The position numbers and the translations under genes are program-made. Shown one piece after another: positions 1 through 7,219 of a stretch of DNA of 8,464 nt. Source of the DNA: an uncultured Bacillota bacterium (GTDB lineage: Bacteria > Bacillota_I > Bacilli_A > RF39 > UBA660). Location of the stretch: assembly GCA_948466105.1 (NCBI GenBank), contig CAOJZR010000020.1:1-8464 (forward strand). The letters are read 5' to 3'. The notes beneath the pieces are model-generated. The model did no database searches, was not told the origin of the DNA, and worked only from the letters and a program-made list of their open reading frames with translations. The first letter of the stretch is position 1. The number at the start of each line of letters is the position of its first letter.

Positions 1-417
1 GATGATTTATTTGATTATAAATATGGACCTCTTCCTTATCGCTCTTTAAATCTAGTTTTTGAAAACTATAATTATAATTACTATCAATCAGCAGCTGTTG
101 TTAATTATCCTAATGAAGAAGCTTATACTAGAATAACTGAGTTTAAATATTTAACTAATCAATTAGTTAATAATAACACCACTATTTTAAAAGAGTATCC
201 TTTAAAATATAATTATAAAGATAAGCAAAGTGATCCATATTATGCTATTATAAGCGAAGAAAACAAACAATTGTATAATAAGTATCTTAGTGATGTTAAA
301 GATATTCCTAATTTATATTTATGTGGCAGACTAGCTGAATATAAATATTACAATATGGATGCTGTTATAGCTGCTGCTTTAAAAGTTTATGAAGAAATGG
401 AGAATGCAGATGAATAA
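1..417 (+). CDS. glf: UDP-galactopyranose mutase, C-terminal part (5' end outside window)
   Basis: Open from base 1 in frame 1, giving the last 138 residues before a TAA at 415-417. Glf is a flavoenzyme that interconverts UDP-galactopyranose and UDP-galactofuranose in the cytoplasm. Family hallmarks seen here are LPYRSLNLVFE near residues 11-21, YTRITEFK near residues 42-49 (with the conserved Arg), and the C-terminal GRLAEYKYYNMD block near residues 109-120, which lies by the FAD. The N-terminal FAD-binding GxGxxG part is upstream of the window, so this is a partial gene by truncation of the window and not a pseudogene. The stop overlaps the start of the next gene by 8 bases, which implies translational coupling. 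Its presence indicates that the glycan made by this operon contains galactofuranose (inference). Confidence 0.93.
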   Translation, partial: DDLFDYKYGPLPYRSLNLVFENYNYNYYQSAAVVNYPNEEAYTRITEFKYLTNQLVNNNTTILKEYPLKYNYKDKQSDPYYAIISEENKQLYNKYLSDVKDIPNLYLCGRLAEYKYYNMDAVIAAALKVYEEMENADE

Positions 418-1186
418 AGTTGTTATTTTAGTGGCGACACACAAAAAATATACCTTTCCTGCAAGTGAAATTTATGTTCCAATTCACGTTGGACGAGCAG
501 GTAAACCAGATCTTGGATATTTAGGAGATAATACGAAAGACAACATATCGCTTAAAAATGCTTCTTTTTGTGAATTAACAGCTATGTATTTTGCATGGAA
601 AAACATTGATGCAACTTATATTGGCTTAAATCATTATCGCAGATACTTTACAACCGCTAATTGCATCAAAAGAAAACTTACAAAAGATAAATTTCAACTA
701 CTTTTAACCAAAGAACAAATAGAAACCATATTAAAGACACATGATATTATTGTCACTAAAGAAAAAAATCTCTTTTTCTATACAATTAAATCTAAATATA
801 AACAACAACATCATTTGAAAGATTTAATGGCTTGCCGAAGCATAATTGCCTCAAAATATCCTATGTATATAGAATCGTTTGATAAAGTTATGAAAAAACA
901 TAAAATGAGTATATGTAATATGTATATAATGAATAAAAAACTATATCATGAGTATTGTACATGGTTGTTTGAAATTCTTTTTACTTTAGAAAAAGATTTA
1001 GATATAAGTACTTATACTAAAACACAACAACGCGTTTTTGGTTTCTTAAGTGAACGTTTATTTAATGTATGGTTAGATTATAATAATTTAACTATTAAAC
1101 ATTTACCCATTTTAGCATTAGAGCATGATTCTTTAAAAACCATTTTACAAAAAATCAGTAAGCGTTTAAGAGGGGTGAAAAGCTAA
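410..1186 (+). CDS. DUF4422 domain protein, probable capsular polysaccharide glycosyltransferase
   Basis: The 258-residue protein from ATG 410 is DUF4422-like along its whole length: an N-terminal VVILVATHKKY strand, the signature LNHYRRYF at about residues 73-80, NMYIMNKKLYHEYCTWLF at about 160-177, and QQRVFGFLSERLFNVWL near 206-222. DUF4422 proteins are common in capsule and exopolysaccharide loci and are generally regarded as glycosyltransferases, although few have been tested. The start at 410 is preferred to an in-frame ATG at 389, because GGAG at 399-402 sits at good Shine-Dalgarno spacing and the family begins with the MNKVVI strand. The 389 start would add seven unconserved residues. 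It overlaps glf by 8 bases and the next gene by 1. Being directly behind glf, it could use UDP-galactofuranose (inference). There is no signal peptide or membrane segment. Confidence 0.88.
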   Translation: MNKVVILVATHKKYTFPASEIYVPIHVGRAGKPDLGYLGDNTKDNISLKNASFCELTAMYFAWKNIDATYIGLNHYRRYFTTANCIKRKLTKDKFQLLLTKEQIETILKTHDIIVTKEKNLFFYTIKSKYKQQHHLKDLMACRSIIASKYPMYIESFDKVMKKHKMSICNMYIMNKKLYHEYCTWLFEILFTLEKDLDISTYTKTQQRVFGFLSERLFNVWLDYNNLTIKHLPILALEHDSLKTILQKISKRLRGVKS

Positions 1187-1968
1187 TGCCTAGTCATACT
1201 TTTGTCGTTTTAGCTTATAAAGTTAGTCCATATCTAGAAGAATGTATAAAATCAACGTTAAATCAAAGCATTAACACAAATGTTGTTATAGCCACATCAA
1301 CGCCTAATGACTATATCAAAAGTTTAGCTAATAAATATAAACTAGAAATTATTGAAAATAAATCAGGAATGGGAATTGCCCAAGATTTTGATTTTGCTTT
1401 AAAAGCAGCAACGACAACTCTTGTAACAATTGCCCATCAAGATGATTATTATGATTATGATTATGTTAAAGAAATGATAAAACATTATAAAAAAAATGCT
1501 CTCATTATTTTTTCAAATTACTATGAAATAAGAGATAATCAAAAGGTGATTCATAATCGGAATTTAAAAATCAAAAACATCCTTTTAACTCCTTTAAAAA
1601 TAAAAGGATTAAATAGTTGTTATTTTATTAAGCGATTAACGCTTTGTTTAGGAGATCCAATTTGTTGTCCAGCTGTAACATTCAACACTTTAAAAATGCC
1701 TAAAGAGGTTTTTACTAGTGATTTTAAGTGTAATGTTGATTGGAATGCATGGGAAAAACTTTCTAAAAAGAAAGGCAGTTTTGTTTTAGTAAATAAGCGT
1801 TTAATGGGGCATCGTGTTCATAGTGCATCTACAACAACTAAGATGATTAATCAAAATAATGTACGCACAAATGAAGACTATATTATGCTTAAACGTTTTT
1901 GGATTACACCTATGGCTAAATTAATTAACCATTTTTATAAGAAAGCTTTAGACAGTAATAATGTTTAG
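1186..1968 (+). CDS. Family 2 glycosyltransferase
   Basis: 260 residues. The N-terminus (HTFVVLAYKVSPYLEECI) is the GT2 opening beta-alpha unit that holds the UDP-sugar. HQDDYYDYDY at about residues 84-93 carries the metal-binding DxD-type acidic cluster at the end of the GT-A half, and VDWNAW at about 184-189 is the usual place of the catalytic-base region. A later HRVHSAS (209-215) matches the C-terminal HR-H element seen in many capsule GT2 enzymes. No membrane helices are evident, so it is probably a peripheral cytoplasmic enzyme that adds one sugar to a lipid-linked repeat unit. Its ATG shares one base with the previous TAA, and AGGGGTGA at 1171-1178 is the Shine-Dalgarno sequence. Donor and acceptor cannot be read from the sequence; galactofuranose is possible given glf upstream. 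Confidence 0.9.
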   Translation: MPSHTFVVLAYKVSPYLEECIKSTLNQSINTNVVIATSTPNDYIKSLANKYKLEIIENKSGMGIAQDFDFALKAATTTLVTIAHQDDYYDYDYVKEMIKHYKKNALIIFSNYYEIRDNQKVIHNRNLKIKNILLTPLKIKGLNSCYFIKRLTLCLGDPICCPAVTFNTLKMPKEVFTSDFKCNVDWNAWEKLSKKKGSFVLVNKRLMGHRVHSASTTTKMINQNNVRTNEDYIMLKRFWITPMAKLINHFYKKALDSNNV

Positions 1969-1993
1969 GTATTAAGATTGTGAGGTGTGAAAA

Positions 1994-3580
1994 GTGAATA
2001 ATAAAGTTTTAAGAATAGTAGTGCTTGCTACATTAATTATTGTTTTATTTTGTATTCTCTATTTTTCTCTTTATACAAGACAAATAGAAGTCCAACCTAA
2101 TGATGTTGTTAAAACAATAGAAGCCCTTAAAACAACTCGTAAGCTTAACGACGAGTTAATAACTAATATAAGCTTAAATGATGAACACTTATTATATAAT
2201 AAAAAATTAAACACATATTTTTATATTGTAGACAATGATATGATAGATAAATATATATATTTAAATACTAAACTAGAAACAGACTATCGAATAAATTATA
2301 TTATCGATAATCAAGATTATTTAGGCAAAATGCTTTATCATATTGCCATTAATGATGAAGTTAAAGTCTTTATCTATAGCGATGATAGTTATTTTGAAAC
2401 TAAAATTAAATTTACTAATCTTCCAATTATTAATATAGATACTCCTAATGGTGATATTGATGATATTGAAAGTAATGATAAAACAGCTAAGTTTACACTT
2501 TATAGTAAAAACAAAAAAGCTTCTATTATAAATAGTGATACCTATATTAGAATAAGAGGAGGTACAAGTACAATATATCCTAAGAAAAGCTATCGTTTAT
2601 CTTTATATAAAGAAAATAATGGTGATTTTGAACAAAATAAAATTTCTTTATTAGGAATGCGCAAAGATGAAGATTGGATTTTAGATGCCCTTTATGTTGA
2701 TTATTCTAAAGTTCGTAATAAATTAGCTAGTGATCTTTGGAACCAAATTAATTCTTATGAATCAACTTCGGTTAATAATGATTTAAATACCGAATTTGTT
2801 GAAGTCTATATTAATGAAGAATATAATGGTTTATATGTTTTAAAGGAGCCAGTTGATCAAAAAACTGTACAATTAAATAAAAAGGCTACTAATAGAGGGG
2901 TGCTTATCAAAGGGGTTGACTATATTGAAACAGACTTTAGTAAAACCACCAATATTAATAGTGAAGTTTATGGAGCTTATGAACTTAAATATCCTAATAA
3001 TTTAAAAAATGCATCATATTATTGGAATGTTATTTTAAGTAAAATGCAGCCATATTATGGGAACAAAATAGATACTGATGATGTTATTAATAGTACTTTT
3101 GAAGTTGATAACTTAATTGATTATCGTCTTTTAACAGCAATTACTAGAGCAGTTGACAATGTAACTGTTAAAAATATTTATTTGTCTTTAGAGACATCAA
3201 GTAAAACTTCTAAAATAGTCCATACCCCATGGGATTTAGATCAAACTTTTAGTTATACTTGGAGCGGTGAGGGAATTACTAAAATAGATGCCAATTATAA
3301 TAATTATAGTGATTTGTATGTTTTACTATTTGAAGATAATGCACCCATTTATAATAAAAAAGTTAAAAATCGTTATTATGAATTAAGAGAAAAAGTGATA
3401 ACAGAAGAAAATATCAACCATTTAATTGATGAATATTATCAATCTTTAAAATATGTTTATCATAAAGATAGTGACAAATGGTTAGAATTTAATTTAGAAG
3501 ATGAATTACAAGCTATAAAAGAGTGGACTAAAAAACGTATTGCTTTTTTAGACCAATATATAGGTGAAATGCATGTATAG
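1994..3580 (+). CDS. CotH kinase-like protein, membrane-anchored
   Basis: 528 residues from a GTG start at 1994, preceded by GAGGTG at 1982-1987 with a 6-base spacer; no ATG near the N-terminus competes. Residues 6-27 are one hydrophobic helix (VLRIVVLATLIIVLFCILYF) with K4 and R7 before it, predicting a signal anchor with the rest outside. Residues of about 30-140 are an unassigned linker domain. The CotH fold follows: RIRGG (186-190), KKSYRLSLY (197-205), LLGMRKDEDWIL (219-230), RNKLASDLW (241-249), EVYINEEYNGLYVLKEP (270-286), DNVTVKNIYL (388-397) and TPWDLDQTF (411-419). D388 and D414/D416 occupy the places of the ATP/metal acidic residues of the atypical kinase CotH, so activity is plausible. 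CotH of Bacillus phosphorylates spore-coat proteins. This anchored form beside VTC and DUF4956 genes is a different context and its substrate is unknown. Confidence 0.9.
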   Translation: MNNKVLRIVVLATLIIVLFCILYFSLYTRQIEVQPNDVVKTIEALKTTRKLNDELITNISLNDEHLLYNKKLNTYFYIVDNDMIDKYIYLNTKLETDYRINYIIDNQDYLGKMLYHIAINDEVKVFIYSDDSYFETKIKFTNLPIINIDTPNGDIDDIESNDKTAKFTLYSKNKKASIINSDTYIRIRGGTSTIYPKKSYRLSLYKENNGDFEQNKISLLGMRKDEDWILDALYVDYSKVRNKLASDLWNQINSYESTSVNNDLNTEFVEVYINEEYNGLYVLKEPVDQKTVQLNKKATNRGVLIKGVDYIETDFSKTTNINSEVYGAYELKYPNNLKNASYYWNVILSKMQPYYGNKIDTDDVINSTFEVDNLIDYRLLTAITRAVDNVTVKNIYLSLETSSKTSKIVHTPWDLDQTFSYTWSGEGITKIDANYNNYSDLYVLLFEDNAPIYNKKVKNRYYELREKVITEENINHLIDEYYQSLKYVYHKDSDKWLEFNLEDELQAIKEWTKKRIAFLDQYIGEMHV

Positions 3581-4262
3581 ACATGAGCTTAAATATTTAA
3601 TCAATAACTATCAAATAGAGATTTTAAAAATGAATTTAAAAGGCATTATGAGTTTAGATAGCAATTATTTAAATGGTGAATATTTTATTAGGAGTCTATA
3701 TTTTGATGATTATCATTTTACAAGTTTTAATGAAGTAATAAATGGTATAAGTAAACGCAGTAAATATCGCATTAGATACTATAATTATGATCCAAATTAC
3801 ATAAAACTAGAAAAAAAAGCCAAAGTGAATAATTTAGGGAAAAAAACCTCAGCTTTTTTAACTAAAGAACAAGTTATAGCTTTAATAAAAAATCAAACTT
3901 TATTAACTGATGAACCATTAATAAACGAATTAAAAAGTAAAATCCAAACCAAATTATTAAAAGGAGTTGTTATTGTTGATTATCAACGTATTGCTTTTGT
4001 TGAAAAAACTTTAAATGTACGTATAACTATTGATTATAATATATCATGCTGTTATAATATAGAAGCTTTTTTTAAACAACAAACTAATAATATCCCTTTA
4101 TTAGATAAAAATATGGCTATAGTAGAAGTTAAATACGATGCTTTTTTACCAGACTATATAAAGCAGGCCATAAATATTAAAGATTTAGAATTGACATCTT
4201 TCTCTAAATATGCAAATGCTATTGCCGTTTTAGATAAAGTCAAAGGAGTAGATAATATATGA
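3573..4262 (+). CDS. VTC domain protein (polyphosphate polymerase-like)
   Basis: 229 residues forming one VTC (CYTH/TTM superfamily) tunnel domain, as in the catalytic part of yeast Vtc4, which makes polyphosphate from ATP. Visible tunnel elements are YRHELKYLI (2-10), IRSLYFDD (39-46), SKYRIRYYN (63-71), KLEKKAKVN (78-86), VDYQRIAFVE (135-144), VRITIDYNI (149-157), VEVKYDA (184-190) and a late SFSKYANAI (209-217). The basic residues and E185/K187 match the pattern that binds triphosphate and metal. ATG 3573 is preferred to the upstream GTG at 3564, because that GTG lies inside the Shine-Dalgarno AGGTGAA (3562-3568) and the family begins at YRHE-KY. It overlaps the CotH gene by 8 bases and the DUF4956 gene by 4. 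There is no membrane segment, so it is probably cytoplasmic, at the membrane with the DUF4956 partner. The product and role of bacterial members are largely unproven. Confidence 0.9.
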   Translation: MYRHELKYLINNYQIEILKMNLKGIMSLDSNYLNGEYFIRSLYFDDYHFTSFNEVINGISKRSKYRIRYYNYDPNYIKLEKKAKVNNLGKKTSAFLTKEQVIALIKNQTLLTDEPLINELKSKIQTKLLKGVVIVDYQRIAFVEKTLNVRITIDYNISCCYNIEAFFKQQTNNIPLLDKNMAIVEVKYDAFLPDYIKQAINIKDLELTSFSKYANAIAVLDKVKGVDNI

Positions 4263-4915
4263 GTTTTAATGATATTTTTAAAAAAAATTTTTTAGAGAAT
4301 TTTACGACTAATATTTCATTATCCTATGTAACTATAACATTAATATTAGCTATAATATTTACTTTTCTTGTCTATTTTGTTTATTATTTTACATGTAATA
4401 AAACCATTTATTCAAGAAAATTTAATATCGCAATGAGCTTAATGACTATTGTAACAGCAAGTGTTGTCATGGCTATTCAATCTAATGTTGTGGTTTCACT
4501 TGGTATGGTTGGAGCACTTTCAATTGTTAGATATCGTACAGCAATTAAAGAACCAATTGATTTATTGTTCTTATTTTGGGCAATAAGTAATGGAATTATC
4601 ATTGGTTCAGGCCTTTATTCTATTGCTTTTATTCTAGCTATTGTTATAAGTATCTGTCTTTTGGCTTTTGAATTTTTTCCTAAAGTTAAACGTCCTTACT
4701 TATTAGTTATTAATGCAAGCAATATAAGTGTAGAGGAGAAAGTTAATAAAATTTTTCAAGAAGAAAAAATAAAATATGAGATAAAATCACGTAACATTAG
4801 TAAAGAAAAAGTAGATATGATTTATATGATAAGTGGAGATATTGTAGAGTTATTATCTAAGATAAACAAATTAAAAGAAGTATATAGCACCAATTTGTTA
4901 ATGCAAGATAATTAG
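4259..4915 (+). CDS. DUF4956 domain membrane protein
   Basis: 218 residues. Hydrophobic helices are seen at about 22-45, 57-75, 78-92, 101-118 and 120-142, followed by a soluble C-terminal domain (about 145-218) that looks like a small alpha/beta regulatory domain. The family signature is the stretch SLGMVGALSIVRYRTAIKEP (80-99), followed by LLFLFWAISNGI. DUF4956 proteins have no established biochemical role but often sit next to VTC and CotH genes, as here. ATG 4259 overlaps the VTC stop as ATGA, and AAAGGAG (4242-4248) is the ribosome-binding site. The tight coupling suggests that the VTC domain and this membrane protein form a complex, loosely like the yeast VTC complex, where a membrane part accompanies the tunnel domain (inference). 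No other function should be assigned. Confidence 0.9.
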   Translation: MSFNDIFKKNFLENFTTNISLSYVTITLILAIIFTFLVYFVYYFTCNKTIYSRKFNIAMSLMTIVTASVVMAIQSNVVVSLGMVGALSIVRYRTAIKEPIDLLFLFWAISNGIIIGSGLYSIAFILAIVISICLLAFEFFPKVKRPYLLVINASNISVEEKVNKIFQEEKIKYEIKSRNISKEKVDMIYMISGDIVELLSKINKLKEVYSTNLLMQDN

Positions 4916-4924
4916 AGGTGAAGT

Positions 4925-6049
4925 ATGAAAAAAATCACAATTTTGCTTTTACATTTAGGTTATGGCGGTATTGAAAAAACAGTTGCTTCATTATGCACAA
5001 TGTTGGCTGATGATTATGACATAGAGTTAATTGTTACCTATAAATTAGCTGATAAACCTGCCTTTTTCATTCCTAAACAAGTGCATATCAAGTATTTAAT
5101 GACTGATTTACAACCTAATAAACAAGCGTTTTTAAAACAGCTAAAACAACTACACATCATAAAATGCTTTAAAGAAGGTCTTAAAAGTTTAAAAATTCTT
5201 TATTTAAAAAAACAACTTATGGTTGAGGAAATAAAAAAAATAACAAGTGATGTTATTATTACCACACGCAGTATCCATAATGCATGGGTTGGTAAATACG
5301 CTCAAAAAGATATTTTAAAAATTGCATGGGAACATAATTATCCTGATAAAAAATATGGACAAAAAATAGTTAAATCGGTTGAAAATTCAGATTATTTAGT
5401 TGTTGTTTCTAATGAACTTAAAAAATATTATAAATCAAAACTTAAACAATGTAAGTGTCTTTTTATTCCTAATGCAATTGATAGTATGCCTGCTTCTTTA
5501 GCTAAATTAGATAATAAAAATTTAATAGCTATAGGTCGCTTAGAAGTAGAAAAAGGCTTTATTGATTTAATCAGACTCTTTAAATTAGTTACATTAAAAG
5601 AACCAACAGCGCATTTAGATATAATTGGTGATGGATCTTTAAAAAAAGCAATCCAAACAGAAATTGAAAAATTCAATTTAGAAAACAATGTCACATTACA
5701 CGGCTTTCAAAATAAAAACTATATTAATAACTGTCTTAGTAAAGCTTCTCTTTATGTGATGACATCGTATAAAGAGTCTTTTGGCATTGTTTTACTTGAG
5801 GCCATGAGTCATGGTATCCCATGTCTTGCCTATACTAGTGCTAGAGGAGCTGTTGAACTTATTTCTAATAATGTAAATGGTTATTTAATTAAAAATCGTG
5901 ATAGTGATAAAATGGCTCATAAAATAATTGAACTTTTAAATGATAAAGAAAAAAGAGAAGCTTTAGGTTTAAAAGCTTATAATAAAGCTAGTGCCTATAC
6001 ATTAGATAATGTAAAAAAAGAGTGGGTGAAATTATTAAATGATAAGTAG
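4925..6049 (+). CDS. Family 4 glycosyltransferase (GT-B)
   Basis: 374 residues, the usual length for GT4. The N-terminal domain opens with ITILLLHLGYGGIEKTVASL, the glycine-rich loop and helix that bind the acceptor/donor. After a linker (VVVSNELKKYY, IPNAID) the C-terminal Rossmann domain has IGRLEVEKGF (203-212), LDIIGDG (231-237), VTLHGF (256-261) and the ExxxxxxxE motif ESFGIVLLE (E284 and E292), followed by AMSHGIPCLA. These R205/K210 and E284/E292 residues contact the nucleotide-sugar phosphates in retaining GT4 enzymes. It is cytoplasmic or membrane-associated, transferring a sugar to the growing repeat unit; the sugar is not predictable. AGAGGTGA (4914-4921) is the ribosome-binding site, and the gene starts 9 bases after the DUF4956 stop. 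A minus-strand open frame at 5428-5694 is only its shadow. Confidence 0.92.
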   Translation: MKKITILLLHLGYGGIEKTVASLCTMLADDYDIELIVTYKLADKPAFFIPKQVHIKYLMTDLQPNKQAFLKQLKQLHIIKCFKEGLKSLKILYLKKQLMVEEIKKITSDVIITTRSIHNAWVGKYAQKDILKIAWEHNYPDKKYGQKIVKSVENSDYLVVVSNELKKYYKSKLKQCKCLFIPNAIDSMPASLAKLDNKNLIAIGRLEVEKGFIDLIRLFKLVTLKEPTAHLDIIGDGSLKKAIQTEIEKFNLENNVTLHGFQNKNYINNCLSKASLYVMTSYKESFGIVLLEAMSHGIPCLAYTSARGAVELISNNVNGYLIKNRDSDKMAHKIIELLNDKEKREALGLKAYNKASAYTLDNVKKEWVKLLNDK

Positions 6050-6626
6050 AATTTTAATCTTAACAATTACCTTATTATTAGCTTTAATAAATACAACAAT
6101 TGCAAGTATCTTTTTATCTTTTTATCTAATATTCAGTGCTTTTACTTTTTTTTTAAAAACCAAGCGAGTTTTATTTATTGCATCAACAGGTGGGCATCTA
6201 TCAGAATTATTAGCTTTAAAAAATCTTATTAAGGAAACTGATTATTATCTTATTACTGAAAAAACTAAATCTAATATGGCTTTAAAAGATGAATATCAAC
6301 ATGTTAGCTATTTAGTTTATGGTACTAAAGACCATATTTATAGTTACCCATTTAAATTACTATTTAATACTTTAAAAAGCTTTATTTTATATTTATATCT
6401 TAGACCTAATTTTATCATAACAACAGGAGCTCATACTGCAGGACCTATGTGTGTAATTGGGAAAATTTTTAATAGCAAAGTAATCTATATTGAAACTATG
6501 GCTAATATTAAAACTAAAACCATAACAGGCAAGCTAATTTATTATATAGCTGATTTATTTATTGTTCAGTGGGAGAGCATGCTTAAACTTTATCCTAAAG
6601 CTATTTATTTAGGCTTGATTTATTAG
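6039..6626 (+). CDS. Alg14-like glycosyltransferase subunit (PssD/Cps14F type)
   Basis: 195 residues. A long hydrophobic N-terminus (about 5-38) forms one or two membrane helices. Then comes the Alg14-type Rossmann half with STGGHLSELLAL (49-60), ITTGAHTAGPMCVIGK (127-142), VIYIETMANI (148-157) and a final QWESMLKLYPKAIYLG, closely resembling the streptococcal and rhizobial capsule proteins Cps14F and PssD. In this family the membrane-bound Alg14-like half binds the acceptor and recruits the separate Alg13-like half, which is the next gene. It therefore anchors a two-subunit transferase at the inner face of the membrane, usually adding the second sugar of the repeat unit. The ATG at 6039 overlaps the GT4 gene by 11 bases; GGGTGA (6024-6029) is the likely ribosome-binding site. 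The pssD/cps14F symbol is not assigned because donor specificity is unknown. Confidence 0.9.
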   Translation: MISRILILTITLLLALINTTIASIFLSFYLIFSAFTFFLKTKRVLFIASTGGHLSELLALKNLIKETDYYLITEKTKSNMALKDEYQHVSYLVYGTKDHIYSYPFKLLFNTLKSFILYLYLRPNFIITTGAHTAGPMCVIGKIFNSKVIYIETMANIKTKTITGKLIYYIADLFIVQWESMLKLYPKAIYLGLIY

Positions 6627-6636
6627 AGGTGAATTT

Positions 6637-7116
6637 ATGATATTTATAACATTAGGAACTCAAGATAAAAGCTTTACTAGATTACTTGATAAAATAAGTG
6701 AGTTAATGGATAAAAAAATTATTACAGATGAAGTAATTGTTCAAGCAGGGTATACTAAATATAATAATCCTCAAATGCAACTTTTTGATTTAATTAGTAA
6801 TAAAGAGTTTGAACAACTAATCGAACAATGTGATGTTTTAATTACTCATGGGGGAGTAGGTTCCATTTTAGCAGGTATTAAACATAATAAAAAAGTAATA
6901 GCTGTTGCTCGTCAAGCTAAATATAATGAACATACCAATAATCATCAAATTCAAATTGTAGAAGAATTTGGTGCCTTGGGTTATATTCTTCCTGTTATTA
7001 ATTTAGATACTTTAGAAGAAATTTATCAAAAAGTAGACCAATTTGTTCCCAAACCATATCAAAGTAATAATGTAACATTTGTTAATTATTTACTAGACTA
7101 TATTAAAAATAATTAA
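6637..7116 (+). CDS. Alg13-like glycosyltransferase catalytic subunit (PssE/Cps14G type)
   Basis: 159 residues, typical of the family. IFITLGTQ (2-9) is the start of the C-terminal GT-B Rossmann half, and CDVLITHGGVGSILAGIKHNKK (split around residues 65-86) has the HGGxGS loop that grips the UDP moiety. The segment ARQAKYNEHTNNHQ (91-104) matches the EHxxNHQ element that ends the donor site. It lacks an acceptor domain of its own, so it must pair with the Alg14-like protein encoded just upstream; the two together make one functional GT-B enzyme. AGAGGTGA (6625-6632) is the ribosome-binding site, and 10 bases separate the two genes. This is the last gene of the glycan operon in this window. 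No strong hairpin terminator follows it before the promoter at 7185. Confidence 0.92.
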   Translation: MIFITLGTQDKSFTRLLDKISELMDKKIITDEVIVQAGYTKYNNPQMQLFDLISNKEFEQLIEQCDVLITHGGVGSILAGIKHNKKVIAVARQAKYNEHTNNHQIQIVEEFGALGYILPVINLDTLEEIYQKVDQFVPKPYQSNNVTFVNYLLDYIKNN

Positions 7117-7184
7117 ATGATAAAATATAAAAAATAAATTACGAATTAGCATAAATCATATTAACATGCATATATTATTATAAA
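7117..7184. other. AT-rich spacer between glycan operon and OLE promoter
   Basis: This gap is almost entirely A and T. I see no GC-containing hairpin with a T-run and no credible small gene. The glycan operon therefore has no obvious intrinsic terminator here, so its transcription may run on into the OLE RNA or end by Rho. Confidence 0.5.
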
Positions 7185-7213
7185 TTGACAAACAAACAAA
7201 AGTGTGATATTAT
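7185..7213 (+). promoter_or_regulatory. Sigma-A type promoter of the OLE RNA
   Basis: A perfect -35 TTGACA lies at 7185-7190, followed by a 17-base spacer and TATTAT at 7208-7213. The TG at 7205-7206 gives an extended -10. The transcription start would be near 7219-7221, which coincides with the outer strand of the RNA's terminal helix. This is by far the best promoter in the window and points to strong, housekeeping-type expression of the RNA independent of the upstream operon. No operator-like repeat is evident around it. Confidence 0.85.
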
Positions 7214-7219
7214 CTATTC

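Noticed and set aside
389..409. Upstream in-frame ATG at 389 for the DUF4422 gene
   Set aside because: It lies deep in the glf coding region without a suitable ribosome-binding site and adds residues outside the family's start; ATG 410 with GGAG upstream fits better.
3564..3572. GTG at 3564 as start of the VTC gene
   Set aside because: The GTG is part of the AGGTGAA Shine-Dalgarno sequence serving ATG 3573, where the VTC domain normally begins.
5428..5694. Minus-strand open frame of 88 codons
   Set aside because: It lies wholly inside the well-supported GT4 gene, has no ribosome-binding site or recognisable domain, and is a shadow frame.
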